Assembly (NCBI GenBank): GCA_032718475.1
Contig: JAUCBJ010006308.1
Span: 1 to 45,008, forward strand
Source of the DNA: Nemertoderma westbladi
Taxonomy: Eukaryota; Xenacoelomorpha; Nemertodermatida; Nemertodermatidae
Direction of reading: 5' to 3'
Length of the DNA: 45,008 bases
Every line of letters begins with the position of its first letter. The first letter of the stretch is position 1. Shown here piece after piece: positions 24,055 to 36,761 of the stretch. The notes beneath the pieces are model-generated. The model was given only the letters and a program-made list of their open reading frames with translations. It had not been told where the DNA came from and made no database searches. A program made the translations under genes and the position numbers.

Positions 24055-25042
24055 GGACGTTAGTGCCCGCGGGCACTAATGTCTCAGGACTTTAGTGCTC
24101 GCGAGTCGTTAGTGCCCGGGAACCATGTCTGCAAGTGAGACGTTAGTTCCCGCGAGTCATTAGTGCCCGGGAACCATGTCTGCAAGTGAGACGTTAGTGC
24201 CCGCGAGTCATTAATGCCCGAGGACCTTGTCTGCAAGTGAGACGTTAGTACCCGCGAGTCATTAGTGCCCGAGGACCTTGTCTGCAAGTGAGACGTTAGT
24301 GCCCGCGAGTCATTAGTGCCCGAGGACCTTGTCTGCAAGTGAGACGTTAGTACCCGCGAGTCATTAGTGCCCGAGGACCTTGTCTGCAAGTGAGACGTTA
24401 GTGCCCGCGTGTCATTAGTGCCCGAGGACCTTGTCTGCAAGTGAGACGTTAGTGCCCGCGAGTCATTAATGCCCGAGGACCTTGTCTGCAAGTGAGACGT
24501 TAGTACCCGCGAGTCATTAGTGCCCGAGGACCTTGTCTGCAAGTGAGACGTTAGTGCCCGCGTGTCATTAGTGCCCGAGGACCTTGTCTGCAAGTGAGAC
24601 GTTAGTGCCCGCGAGTCAATAGTGCCCGAGGACCTTGTCTGCAAGTGAGACGTTAGTGCCCGCGAGTCATTAGTGCCCGAGGACCTTGTCTGCAAGTGAG
24701 ACGTTAGTGCCCGCGAGTCATTAGTGCCCGAGGACCTTGTCTGCAAGTGAGACGTTAGTGCCCGCGAGTCATTAGTGCCCGAGGACATTGTCTGCAAGTG
24801 AGACGTTAGTGCCCGCGAGTCATTAGTGCCCGAGGACCCCTTGTCTGCAAGTGAGACGTTAGTGCCCGCGAGTCATTAGTGCCCGAGGACCTTGTCTGCA
24901 AGTGAGACGTTAGTGCCCGCGAGTCATTAATGCCCGAGGACCTTGTCTGCAAGTGAGACGTTAGTACCCGCGAGTCATTAGTGTCCGAGGACCTTGTCTG
25001 CAAGTGAGACGTTAGTGCCCGCGAGTCATTAGTGCCCGCATT
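24055..25042 (-). repeat. 51-bp minisatellite, about 19 copies, with palindromic left edge
   Basis: Each 51-bp unit contains cttgtctgcaagtgagacg, then two ttagtgcccgcg/ttagtgcccgag phrases. Units are highly similar; one has an extra cc at about 24838. The left edge holds the palindrome gacgttagtgcccg/cgggcactaatgtc (24057-24084). The 17-residue periodic frame on the minus strand (LQTRSSGTNDSRALTSH) arises because 51 is divisible by 3; it has no start context or domain and I do not treat it as a gene. Confidence 0.95.
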
Positions 25043-25640
25043 GTATTTGGAAGTTAGTATAAGGCAATCCGTATTTCTTCTTACTTATACCCCATTCAAC
25101 CAAAGTCGTCCATTAACATACACTAATTTAATTAATTCCCTAATTTAATTAACTAAAAGTACTACTCTACTTTTAAATCGTCGACAGAATGTCAGACAGT
25201 CGACTGAGTATTTTCCTTGAAATCATTAATTCATTATAATATATTAGTTAGTGCGACCTCCGACGATTATACTGTATAGTACTGCACCTTGTTTTACACA
25301 CTGTCTCCAGTAAAGTTCAACAAATTAAGTATAAACTCAATCAAAAGTAGGCTATCTATAAACAATCAAACACTGTTGCTTAATCCTCATTCCTTGAAAA
25401 CTTTACCGAAAAACCAAATAATATAATTGATACCATGTCTAACTGAGGTTAATATATTTTTTAATCATAAACGATCCAAGTTGAAATTCATATGTTAAAT
25501 AACGAGATGCGGGAACTAAAGACTGGAAAATTACCTTAGAAGTTTGAAGAAAGTAACGACTCGTTTGCATCGGCAGGAACTAAAGAAGCGGGAAATGTCT
25601 TCCTGGCTTCTAGTATTTATTACATATACTAAATAAGTAG
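25043..25640. other. no gene recognised
   Basis: AT-rich sequence between two blocks of gcgggcactaa repeats. The words aaacaatcaaacactgt(t/c)gcttaa recur at 25360 and 25818. Confidence 0.4.
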
Positions 25641-25642
25641 CT

Positions 25643-25806
25643 AGGCGGGCACTAATGTCTCGCGGGCACTAACGTCTCGCGGGCACTAACGTCCCTTGGG
25701 ACATTAGTGCCCGCGATAATGCGACTAAGTGACCGCGGGCACTAAAGGTACTGAGATATTAGTGCCCGCGGGCACTAATGTCTCGCGGGCACTAACGTCC
25801 CAAGAC
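25643..25806. repeat. cluster of direct and inverted gcgggcactaa(t/c)gtctc words with strong palindromes
   Basis: At least eight copies of a 17-bp word lie in both orientations. Two strong palindromes result: gcgggcactaacgtccc (25679-25695) against its inverse at 25698-25714 with a 2-nt loop, and gagatattagtgcccg/cgggcactaatgtctc near 25753-25784. The same word forms half of the 51-bp unit at 24-25 kb. Confidence 0.9.
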
Positions 25807-26117
25807 CGGTCATGTATAAACAATCAAACACTGTCGCTTAAACCTAATTCCTTTGAGACATTGCTGCTTAGAATTTATATACATTTATTGTTTATATAAA
25901 AACGGGAATACCGATTAATTACTTTCGTACACACTCCTTATAATTATTTGTAATCAGAGGGCACATTCACCCCCACGCACCCCGACTTGTACTACATACT
26001 TCCTCTCTACTGCATGTAGAACCTTTCAAGAGTTACTCGCATATTTGTAGTTAATATAATAGTGCCTGGTGGTATTGTGTTTTGTGGTACTCTGGTATTT
26101 GAGTATTTTCACCATGT

Positions 26118-26275
26118 GTCTGCACCAGTGTCGGCAGCACTGTCTGCAGCAGTGTCTGCACTACTGTCTGCACCACTGTCTACACCACTGTCTGCCCCAG
26201 TGTCTGCACCACTGTCTACACGGGTGTCTGCATCACTGTCTGCACCACTGTTCTGCACCACTGTCTGCCCCGGAA
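26118..26275 (-). repeat. 12-bp minisatellite, inverted relative to 23.5 kb
   Basis: About 13 units reading tgtctgcaccac on the plus strand, the inverse of the unit at 23510-23796. The two arrays bracket the 24.0-25.8 kb repeats like inverted arms. Open frames within it are by-products of the repeat. Confidence 0.9.
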
Positions 26276-26545
26276 TATGTAAGTTTTGCCAAAACTTAAC
26301 AAGAGATCTGGGCACTCCCAATCAAGTTCCTTACGCATTCATTCCAAATCAACCTTAATTGAGTGCCACCAATTAATTCTTCTTAAATATTTATGTGTGA
26401 CAAAAGTAAGAATTTGGAAATATCATAATCGAAAATAACAAAATTAGTTGTATTCAATATCCGGTATTATTAGACTCAAGTCAAAGTTTGGCACCATAAA
26501 ATTTAATTAAATAAATAAAACATACAATTATTATTGTATTCAATA

Positions 26546-28028
26546 ATGAGTTCAACTAAACCTGAAGCTCCGTTTTTCCGCAAGGAAACTCCATTAAAGT
26601 TGAGCTACCTCCATCGCCCGAGTTCCAAACCGTTTCTGCGGAAAACACTGGGAAGTCTCCTCCAATCTCGGGCAATAGAATCCCGCGACGAGGTCGCCTT
26701 TGTGTTCCATGAAGAAGATGAACCTTAACCTTCGGTGAAATCTTTGAGGAAGTCGAGAAGGTAGCTAGTGGTTTCGTCGAGTTGGGTTTAAAACGCGGTG
26801 ATAGGATAGGAATCTATGGCGTGAACTCCCGCCAGTTGATGGTGGGGACCTACGCCGCCGCACGGGCGGGTCTGGTTACGGTTAACGTGAATCCTGCATT
26901 CACTCCCTTGGAATTGCGGCAGACACTCAGCAAGGCTGGAGTCAGTGCTCTGCTGGCAGACTCCGGCGTCCGACACATAAAGTACTACGACCTGCTATGT
27001 ATGGCCCTACCCGAACTGTCCAGCTCGAAACCTGGAAATTTAGAGTCAGAATTTATTCCGAGTCTTCGTCATATTATATTCATGGATGAAATATCTCGTC
27101 CGGGTTGCCATACCTACAAAGCGATTAAAAAAATCGGTGGCTCGGCATCACGTGATCAAGTTCTTCAACTGCAAACTGTGATCGAGCCAGACGATATTTT
27201 AGTGATGATGTTTACTTCTGGAACGACCGGGAACCCCAAAGTGGTTCCAGCTTCCCACCGGTCATAGTATTATTGAATCCGCGGCTAATGGCGGGAATGC
27301 GATTGGTTCTAGCACTTCTAGGCATCCTATTTCTATTTCATTCCCTATGCCATTTTTCCATGTTTCAGCTTATATTATCGCGATTATTGGTTCTGTGGTC
27401 AATGAATGGAAGATTGTCGTACCTTCACGGCTGTTCGATGCAAATAAAACCTTAGAAATGCATAGAGAAGCACAAGTGCAATGTTGTCGGGGCGGTTCCT
27501 TTTATGTTAGTCGATGTCATGAAAATTTATCAAAACTACGATTTGACTTCCCTAAAGAGCTGTGTGGTTGGTGGCATGTCCATTCCTGAAAAAATATATT
27601 CCGATGTCGCTGATAAATTAGAATTAAAATCGCCTTTACGGGCTTATGGCATGAGCGAAATCGGGATTGTGATCGCTGGTGATTGGCGATATTCCAAGGA
27701 GATGTTGCTGCATAATGACGGTTATCTCATGGAGGGGTTGGAGGTTAAAATAACTGGAGAGAACGGGGAAATTGTGTCGGTAAACACCGTCGGCGAGATC
27801 TGTTTCAGAGGTCATTGTGTGTTTCAAGGTTACTTGGAGAATGAAGAAAAGACAAAGGAATTGATGAAATCCAATGGGTGGTTTAAAACCGGGGACTTGG
27901 GGACCATGGATGAGAATGGGTACATTAACATTGTGGGTCGGATACAATACGGTGCGGTTGTCACTGGAAGAGGTAAAGTCTTTACAGTTGACACTTTTAC
28001 ACTTTCTACACAACAAACGCGTGCCTAA
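26546..28028 (+). pseudogene. ACSF2: ACSF2-like acyl-CoA synthetase, intronless and frameshifted
   Basis: The relic resembles ACSF2, a mitochondrial enzyme that activates medium-chain fatty acids to acyl-CoA. It starts MSSTKPEAPFF and, read piecewise, shows LSYLHRPS, TFGEIFEEVEKVASGF, GDRIGIYGVNSRQ, VNVNPAFTPLEL, the ATP-binding FTSGTTGNPKVV, PMPFFHVSAY, CVVGGMSIPEK, YGMSEIG and TGDLGTMDENGYINIVGRI. Frameshifts lie near 26725 (before LTFGEI), 27262 and 27490. Homology stops at about 27950, so the C-terminal lid with its catalytic lysine is missing, and no transit peptide is seen. With no introns where relatives have several, a processed pseudogene is likely, although loss of the 3' end is unusual for one. 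Sequencing error could explain one shift but hardly three plus truncation. Confidence 0.8.
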
Positions 28029-28172
28029 TATTTTGAATACTTATATAGATAATTTGATTTTAATGTAGGTGTGTAAACGATATGCAGACAACAGACAATT
28101 GACAGTCGACAAACACTGTCGACAACCTTAATTATGAACAAAAATAAAACTGGAACCTGTGATCTTAACTTT

Positions 28173-28190
28173 CGTTTATTGTTTTGGTTC
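28173..28190 (+). repeat. half copy of the dispersed module
   Basis: Only CGTTTATTGTTTTGGTTC is present; the second block is missing. It shares the ggttcgaa junction with the copy at 2697-2746. Confidence 0.7.
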
Positions 28191-28199
28191 GAATACTGC

Positions 28200-28728
28200 A
28201 AGTCACCACTGTCTCTATATATCGGTTGTCTGCTGTCGGTAAGTCTGCTTTGCATGAGATAATTGTTGCTAGTCACACATGTCAGGGTTTAACTAATAAG
28301 CTGATTTGTAATTTGTTAAATAAATAGTACAGTATAATTTTTTGCTGCTTTAATTGCTAGTGTGTAACTATAACTTGTCAACATTTTGATTATAATAATT
28401 TATATCTGTAGCTTTATATTTATATATAAAGTTATAAAAATTATTGAATGTATTAATCATAACGACATTTTTCGAAATTACAAAAAATTTGGATTGTACA
28501 TGCACAATGAATGAATGTACTGTTGTTGTTTGTACAGTATGCCCAAGCCCATGCCCAAGGACTACTTCAGTAGTCCTTGAGTATGCCGAAAGAGATCTTT
28601 TAATAGGGAAATGACGTCTAAGATACCCGCAAACAGTACAAAAAAAGTTGAATTTGTAGCTAGCTTTCAAATTAGAGCCCTTGAAGTCCTTCCTACCTTG
28701 GCTGAGTTCATTTAATATAAAACATTAA
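28200..28728. other. no gene recognised
   Basis: AT-rich sequence. A minus-strand frame of 100 codons (28368-28670) has no recognisable domain. A short hairpin, aaggactacttcag/tagtccttga, lies at about 28557-28580. Confidence 0.35.
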
Positions 28729-28780
28729 GGGAAAGGAGCAGGTTGCAGTGTCGGTGTTTTCTAACAAAGACATTATAAAC
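28729..28780 (-). repeat. degenerate dispersed module copy
   Basis: On the minus strand it reads gtttataatg, ttgttagaaaacaccgacactg and CAACCTGCTCCTTTCCC. The second block is well kept and the first is degraded. Confidence 0.7.
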
Positions 28781-30147
28781 AAAACTTTATTTCATATCAT
28801 TCTGCCTTGCGTCCTTAAGTGGTAGCTAAATGACTCACCACACTGCCTACCGGTAGTCAGGTGACTAGATGTGCTATAAACCAACCACAACCACTCACCA
28901 TGGTATAGAGCATGAGTTGGGGTTATAGTCCGAGAAGCATAGTTCTAGAAGGAAAATGTTGAGGAGTAAAAAGTGAGTCGAATAGTTAACGTAATATTTT
29001 TTGCTCGTAATAAATGCTATACATTTAAAACACCATATTCCTATAAGAATAACTACCAAGCGCATGATACATATTGCTACACATTCAAAACGAATTAATT
29101 CAATACAAAGGAAAGCCTATGGCTACGGTAGAGCTAACTAAACTATAAAACCAGACTTGAACTTTAAAAACTCGAAACACAACCTGACAAGAATTGCCCG
29201 AAATTATGTATTGCTGCATTAATAAAAGAACAACAATGTACTGCGCTAATATAATTGTAATTAATGTGCAATACTAATAATGTATCGATCATAATTTCCA
29301 CTCAATATTATAACATCAACAAGGTAATAAAACATGATAATATACTTTATTTTAACGTATATCCAATATTTCCCCGCATACAATATATGATAAAACAAAA
29401 ATCTTGCGTGGGTGGGTAGCTAGCTGCGTGCGAAAGCAATAAATGTACAAAATTTTCACGAAAAAGAATGAAGAACGCACAATACTATTGTACAAAAAAT
29501 AGTGATGCTGAGATACTGTATAACAAACGAATATAATTGTGTAGGCGATACGATATTATTATCACACACAATAGTGACTGATTCTCAACAACATAGGCTA
29601 AATCAGTGCCCCTGTCATATTTCGTGTTCTATGGGAGCTATTTACACTTGAATGATTGTAAAGTAGTAAATTAGAGTGATGATAAGAGTGGTTTGTTTCA
29701 CGAACGAAGATTGTGAGTGAGTTAAATAAAGCAAAAAAGTTTGTAAAAAGTAGTTTGGATAGTTAAGTGGCGCTTAGGTCAATAATTGCTTATTCCCTTT
29801 GCATCATTCATTGAAATATGAAAGCTGTGGGACATGCAATGAACGATTTGTTAGGGTTAATTTTGTATCAGAGCATTTTAATATAGTTAGTCTTAAAGGA
29901 TTATTGGATACAATAGTTTCGAAATTCTACAGTTTGCACAATTTTGTAGAGAATCAGCCATAAACATGTTTATAAAACAGCACAGCACAAAAACGACAGT
30001 ATCTATACCCCAATACGCCGTCCATCACAAAGAGTATAACCGGAAATTAATTAAATATCAGTTGATAAAACAAAAATGAAGTTATCAGCTTCTCCAACAA
30101 ACCAAAAGTCATCAGTAACAATTCAGTTGATAACAAAGTATTTATAT
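28781..30147 (-). other. probable 3' untranslated region and flank of helicase copy 2
   Basis: No coding frame. AATAAA-type signals on the minus strand occur, for example at about 29343-29350, but which is used cannot be told. The sequence shows no similarity to the 3' flank of helicase copy 1. Confidence 0.35.
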
Positions 30148-31743
<1,596 letters not shown>

Positions 31744-31796
31744 TCAACACGGGTACTGTACTTAAACAGCGGCAGACTCAGCTCAAGTTCTTCAAC

Positions 31797-31808
31797 CTAA
31801 GAGGAAAC
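31797..31808 (-). promoter_or_regulatory. possible 3' splice site of a 5'-leader intron
   Basis: On the minus strand tttcctcttag precedes gttgaag, 59 bp upstream of the start codon. It mirrors the site before helicase copy 1, so a leader intron in both genes is plausible. Confidence 0.4.
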
Positions 31809-32141
31809 ATTACAAGTCATAACATGACTAAGTGACTTCCTATCTATAAATAGAACAATAAAATCCAGCAAACGTAATATATTGTTAGAGATAGTTAGAA
31901 AATATTTTTAACTTGTAGGACAGGCCCTATTGCACAAAATGGCAGCAGTTAAAAAATACCTTTTGTTTCTTTATTGAAAATAAGCCATGACATATAAATA
32001 TATAAACAACATACCGAATAGGAGCTCATGCTCATTCTGATAACATTAACAACTCACACAGAAATCCTACGTCCACTCCACACTGAATACCATTGGGCTA
32101 ATACCAATTCATATTATATATATAGCCAAGTATATTCTATA

Positions 32142-32966
32142 TAGTGCTGCGAACTGAAACAATATTTCACTAGTTTCAGTTCGAATAAACCTATTTATTT
32201 CAGTTCCAGTTGCAGTTCCAGTTTCCAAAAAAAAAAATAGTTTCAGTATCAGTTCTAGTTTCAGTTTGAATGAGGCTGTTTATTTAAGTTCCAGTTTCGG
32301 TTCCAGTTCCTGAAAAAAATAGTTTCAGTTTCAATTCAAGTTTCATAACAATACTACGTAATCACCAATGGCCTGAATTAGCAACATTTGCACTCGCTCA
32401 TTTGGCATTTTCTGGCGCTGGAATCGGTGTGGAGCGTTTGTTTTCTGGCGCTGATATACAATCAGATGGGCGGCTTCGTTCAGTATCCAATACTGCACTC
32501 CGCCAGAGGACCCTAATTGCCTCAAACAAAAACCTTGTCGAACATATTGATTAAAGTTTTAACTTTTCAGAAATTCACAACTTATCCTTGATTTAGTTTT
32601 ATAGTTATATACTTAGTTTTACTTGTTGTTTATACTTTATGTAGTTTCCAAATCAACAAAAACTGGTTTTGATATAAGTGAAATATCTTTTGTTTTTTTT
32701 ATTCCCGGGGGGGGGGGGGGGGGGTGGGGGGGGGGGGCAATATTGTAATATATGTTTACATTTATTTTCAATTTATTACTTTCAGTTTTCAATTTTGAGG
32801 AATTCAGTTCTAGTTCCAGTTCTAGTATTTCAATATATCACGTTTCAGTTCTAGTTTCAGTTTAAGTTTAAAAACATTTTAAGTTTCAGTTCCAGTTCCA
32901 GTTCAGAAAAAATGCCAAAAACAATTTCAAGTTCCAGTTCAGTTTCAGTTTCAGTTCGCAGCACTA
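32142..32966 (+). mobile_element. hAT-family DNA element, internally deleted
   Basis: The ends are inverted repeats, tagtgctgcgaactgaaac on the left and gtttcagttcgcagcacta on the right. They are flanked by an 8-bp target duplication with one mismatch, attctata (32134-32141) and attgtata (32967-32974); 8 bp is the hAT size. Long tracts of cagttccagtttcagtt fill both subterminal regions in opposite orientation. The interior keeps the C-terminal end of the transposase frame. A G-run interrupted by one T (32707-32737) lies on the right. Confidence 0.9.
32342..32554 (+). pseudogene. hAT transposase, C-terminal dimerisation domain remnant
   Basis: In frame to the stop at 32552-32554 the sequence reads WPELATFALAHLAFSGAG, then IGVERLFSGADIQSDGRLRS and ALRQRTLIASNKNL. 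This matches the hAT dimerisation motif, a W..YP.LA..A...L then VERLFS pattern followed by a basic stretch and a helix with L..R..L. The catalytic RNase-H-like part and the zinc-finger N-terminus are missing, so this cannot be an active transposase. Its position inside hAT-type inverted repeats with an 8-bp duplication identifies the host element. Confidence 0.85.
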
Positions 32967-32992
32967 ATTGTATATACCGGTACACATGGTAC

Positions 32993-33180
32993 GCAGCAAA
33001 CTTTGCTTGCGAGAAAGCTTCGCCTGTGTTTTGTTAGAAAAAGCCGACTCTGTAACCTGCTCCTTTCCCTAATTTGTTACTAAAATGGTTAATAACACAA
33101 ATCTTATTGGGCGAAGGTTGCTCGCGGGCAAAGATTTGAAGCGGGCGAAGGTTGTACGCGGGCGAAGATGGCACCCAACC
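32993..33180 (+). mobile_element. cassette of about 185 bp containing a dispersed module copy
   Basis: Order: cgcagcaaactttgcttgcg, agaaagcttcgcc, a module copy without most of its first block (33027-33070), then gggcgaaggttgctcgcggg, gcgggcgaaggttgtacg and gcacccaacc. The cassette at 42917-43101 has the same order and nearly the same length. Equal boundaries on both sides suggest a small dispersed element of unknown class, not chance. Confidence 0.65.
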
Positions 33181-33199
33181 GTACAGATACCGTCAAATT

Positions 33200-33551
33200 G
33201 GTACCACAGTAGACATACCCCAGACAGACCCCACCCGAATCCATATCTTACTAAATTATATTGGGGGGTGAGGGGAGTATATCAAGTTCTCACTTCACTC
33301 AGTAATTAGATAAAAAGTAAGAGTTCATATCATATGGATAGTTGGAACTAAATTTATTAACTCGCGCGCGCACCTTGCAGGAAATGAAAGTTTTTACATC
33401 ATAGTCTCACTGATTTATTAGGTTGTCGTACCAGCACTGAAATACAATAAGTACTAATTTAGTATATCTATCTACTCCACTCAACTGCTTATAATAATAT
33501 ACAACAACTTAGTGACCGCTGGTTACAAAAACAGAATGACATAAAAATAAA
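33200..33551. other. no gene recognised
   Basis: Non-coding, AT-rich; nothing recognised. Confidence 0.4.
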
Positions 33552-33815
33552 GTTGTTATTGTTAATGGTCAATACGATGAGTATGAGCTCCAACTATGAC
33601 ATCACATATACAACAGTGCAGGGGCGCGAAGTAAAATACATCAAATGAACATGGATTGCAGTACTTATTTATCATAAATTCTGGTTGTTATTGTTAATGG
33701 TCAATACGATGAGTATGAGCTCCAACTATGACATCACATATACAACAGTGCAGGGGCGCGAAGTAAAATACATCAAATGAACATGGATTGCAGTACTTAT
33801 TTATCATAAATTCTG
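33552..33815 (+). repeat. 132-bp tandem duplication, two essentially identical copies
   Basis: gttgttattgttaatggtca starts at 33552 and again at 33684, and both copies run to ttatcataaattctgg without a difference I could see. Such identity means a very recent duplication or an assembly duplication. Confidence 0.95.
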
Positions 33816-34344
33816 GTATGAGGTAGGAAATATAAAGGCAAGTCACCAGAGATCCCCCGCCTATTGATATTCGATGCAAAATAACCAAAATCTGGCCTGC
33901 AATTTCTCCTACTACATAAAAAAATATGCTTAATAATATAATTTGACGTCATGAAGTCAGTATAATAATTAAAAGAACTAATATTTAGCCCTGTAAAGCA
34001 TTAAGTAGATTGTAGACACCGAGGGGTAAGTAAATCTACCTAGTTGAAACAACTCAATCGAAATAAATGCCCCTTTTAAACTCCCTTCCGAGCTCGCTTG
34101 ACTCAGTACATATTCTTTTTAGAGCACTGCACTGCATGTATACATTAAATCATAATTATATATATACCGGTAGTCAAAAAAAAAATATATATATATCCCT
34201 ACTGATTGGCAATTCGTTTTGAAATAATTATTACTGTATTAAAACCAGATATATAACTAATGATTTACTAAACTTTTCCTATCAGGTCAATATTTTGTCA
34301 AGATATGTACTCATTTATACATAAAACTTACCAATATTTTCCAT
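33816..34344. other. no gene recognised
   Basis: AT-rich, with a short (at)n microsatellite at about 34185. No coding frame of note. Confidence 0.4.
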
Positions 34345-34580
34345 TTTCAAATCATGGCTTTGGGTTTATTTGCTGCCAAAAACGTGATAGGGCCTATCTC
34401 TACCTATAATACACCATACACAGCATCCTCGTGGAATGCCATCTATTTAGATACATTTTACTCCAGACGCAACAGCCAGTTTTACAATTACCAGCCGTGT
34501 GTCCGTAAATATGTCTTCTTGTGACCCATATTCGAACCAGTATCGATGCCGGTTCAAACTGAGTCCTGGAAGATATGAGA
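34345..34580 (-). repeat. dispersed repeat, minus-strand copy of 17505-17720
   Basis: On the minus strand it reads ctcagtttgaaccgg, ggttcgaatatgggtca, taggccctatcacg, tttttggcagcaaa, matching the 17.5-kb copy in order. The two differ in spacing by insertions of tens of bases. Confidence 0.7.
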
Positions 34581-34839
34581 AAAACAATATTAGGAAGATG
34601 GGTAGGTAGGGGTAGTAGGATAAGTAGGGGTAGACCTAGCACTATAATAATTTCTAGTAGGGGGCCCATAAAACTGAACTGACCAGTGCTTGTCCTTTCT
34701 GCCTTTAACCATGGCTACATGATGACAGACCACTAAATATATTCTGCCAAATTGCAAAAATTTAAAAATAGAACCAAAATTCAAACGAACAATCGAGTTA
34801 AACAGTTAAAAGTGATTGAAAGTGCAGTTAAGTTTGCTA

Positions 34840-35890
34840 CCGGTACAAGGTTACCTTACCGTCACATCACAACAATCAGACAGTAGCAGTCTGGCAGTTA
34901 GCAGTCAGGTAAGGCAGTTGGACTTGGAATGGAACAAGGAACTGACCTGACAGACTGACTGCTGGACTGAAGACTGCAGGACTGTATGGTCTACAGGTCT
35001 ATGGCTGTATGGCATGCTGGTATCTGGCAGTCTGTGGTCTGGCGTCTGGCTGTATGGTATCGCTATCCAGCTATCGGTATCTGGGTATGTACACTGTACA
35101 GACAACTGCAAACTGAGACAAGCAAGCCATGTAGGCCTAACTCCAGAACTCAGTCTGTCAGTAACTGGTAACTGCAATAGCTGATAGCATACTGGCATAG
35201 ACTGATAGAGCTGTAGAGTTAGTGTTATTTAGATACTGTCATAGACTGATAGAGCGCCTTTCTGCTCTTGCGTTGGCAACGGGCAGACGGCAGACGGGGA
35301 TATTTGACAGTAGAATGAATACAGGCAGACAGGAATAGGCCTACCTGAATACTGACTGGCTGGGTTTGCGTACCTGTCTTTTTAAGATTTGTAGACTACC
35401 GGACCGGCAGGCAGCAGGGCCGGTACAGATTCGTCGATTAGGCTATACCAGTACAGCAGTATACAGGTATACCGACCGACCAGCTGACAGACTGACCAAA
35501 CGGTACGGGCAGACGGGTAGGCCTTCACTTCAATTCCTTGGCAGCTTGGTACCTGGGTATGGTTGATGGTACCGCGGTTACTATACTTCAGATCAGAACT
35601 TGAGTCAGCTACAGTGTCTGACAATCTGAGTGTAGACTGGACTGCAGCACTGCATCAGCCAGTCAGCACTGACAGCTTGACTGGCTTGTTTGAGCCTTCT
35701 TTGATCTTGTCGACTTGGGACTTTGTGAAGCTGATCCTCTCCTTATTGCAGTATTGTGCTGTTGTTATTGTAGGCTTATCTTCTCTTCAGTCTTCACACA
35801 CCACTCGGTCTGCAGGTCTGACAGTTTTGTCTACCGGTACCGTAGCGCGTAGCGGTAGTGCAACTTATGCAAGTTTCCTGAACTGAACTC
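34840..35890. repeat. low-complexity region rich in ctggcag, gactgactg and ccggtac words
   Basis: About 1 kb of quasi-repetitive sequence built from cagactg, ctggca, tagactgatagag and taccggta phrases. Open frames up to 107 codons occur on both strands without any recognised domain, and I do not call a gene. The phrase catagactgatagag recurs at 35196 and 35240. Confidence 0.5.
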
Positions 35891-35943
35891 TCAAATACAT
35901 TGTTGCTGTCTTGCATGGAATACTAACATGTATTCACCATCAG

Positions 35944-36702
35944 ACCATGTCCTGGAATATAGTGCCGTTATTCTGGTACATGCACAAAACGGGTCTGGTA
36001 CATCCAAAAATTTTTTTTTGCAAATCTTAATGAGATTGCATGAAATTTGATACAGAGATAGTTTCACCTCCCTCCTCCTTGCTGGGTGAGCCAGAATTTT
36101 TACTGACCGTGCAAGGATTCCAAATATGTAAAAATACAGTATATGAATTTGGTGGGAAATGGCTGAGATATGGGCATTCGAATTTTGCATGTATACAATG
36201 TTCTAGAACATTTTGTTTATCTCATAAGTAGCTGGCAACAACTGAACAATGCTATGCCTACATGATAATACTAGTACGTGGATATTCAATAATTCATACG
36301 TAATCAAAATATTGTAGAACATTGTGTATTTATTAAATAGAATAAATGGCCTGCATATCTCAGCCATTTACCAACCAAATTCAAATATTTTTACATATTT
36401 GGAATCCTTGCATGGCCAGCTTTTCCACTAGTATCTACAAATCACTATAAGGTTGAATATTAACTGTGCTGTAACTGGCGCAATATCGACGGAGACACTT
36501 TTTTTAAACGCTTGTAGCTATTCAGCTATTGAACGAAAGCGAAAGTAAAAATTCTGCCTCACCTGCAGAGGAGGAGGGAGATGGAACTAACTCTGTTTCA
36601 AATTTCATGCAATCTCATTACAATTTGTAAAAAAATTTGGGTGGGGGGGGGGGGGGGGGGGGGCATGTACCAGAATAACGACACTATATTCTAGGACATG
36701 GT
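35944..36702. mobile_element. foldback element with long inverted arms
   Basis: The outer 40 bp, starting accatgtcctggaatatagt, are inverted at the right end with two mismatches by eye. The arms continue inward, with interruptions: gcaatctcat/atgagattgc, the gaggaggagggag block, ggattccaaatatgtaaaaa and ggctgagatatg are each present in both orientations, meeting near 36240-36300. A 21-G run (36643-36663) lies in the right arm. No transposase frame is seen. A partial relative lies at 15795-15965. Confidence 0.8.
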
Positions 36703-36761
36703 ATAATGTATACATGTATGTATACAGTATTTAGTATTCCATGTGTCTTGCTTTTAATTCA

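Noticed and set aside
24084-25003. 237-residue and 65-residue periodic minus-strand proteins with a 17-residue repeat
   Set aside because: The frames stay open because the DNA unit is 51 bp; there is no start context, domain or flanking gene structure.
35563-35886. 107-codon plus-strand frame
   Set aside because: It lies in low-complexity sequence with no domain and no splice or start support.
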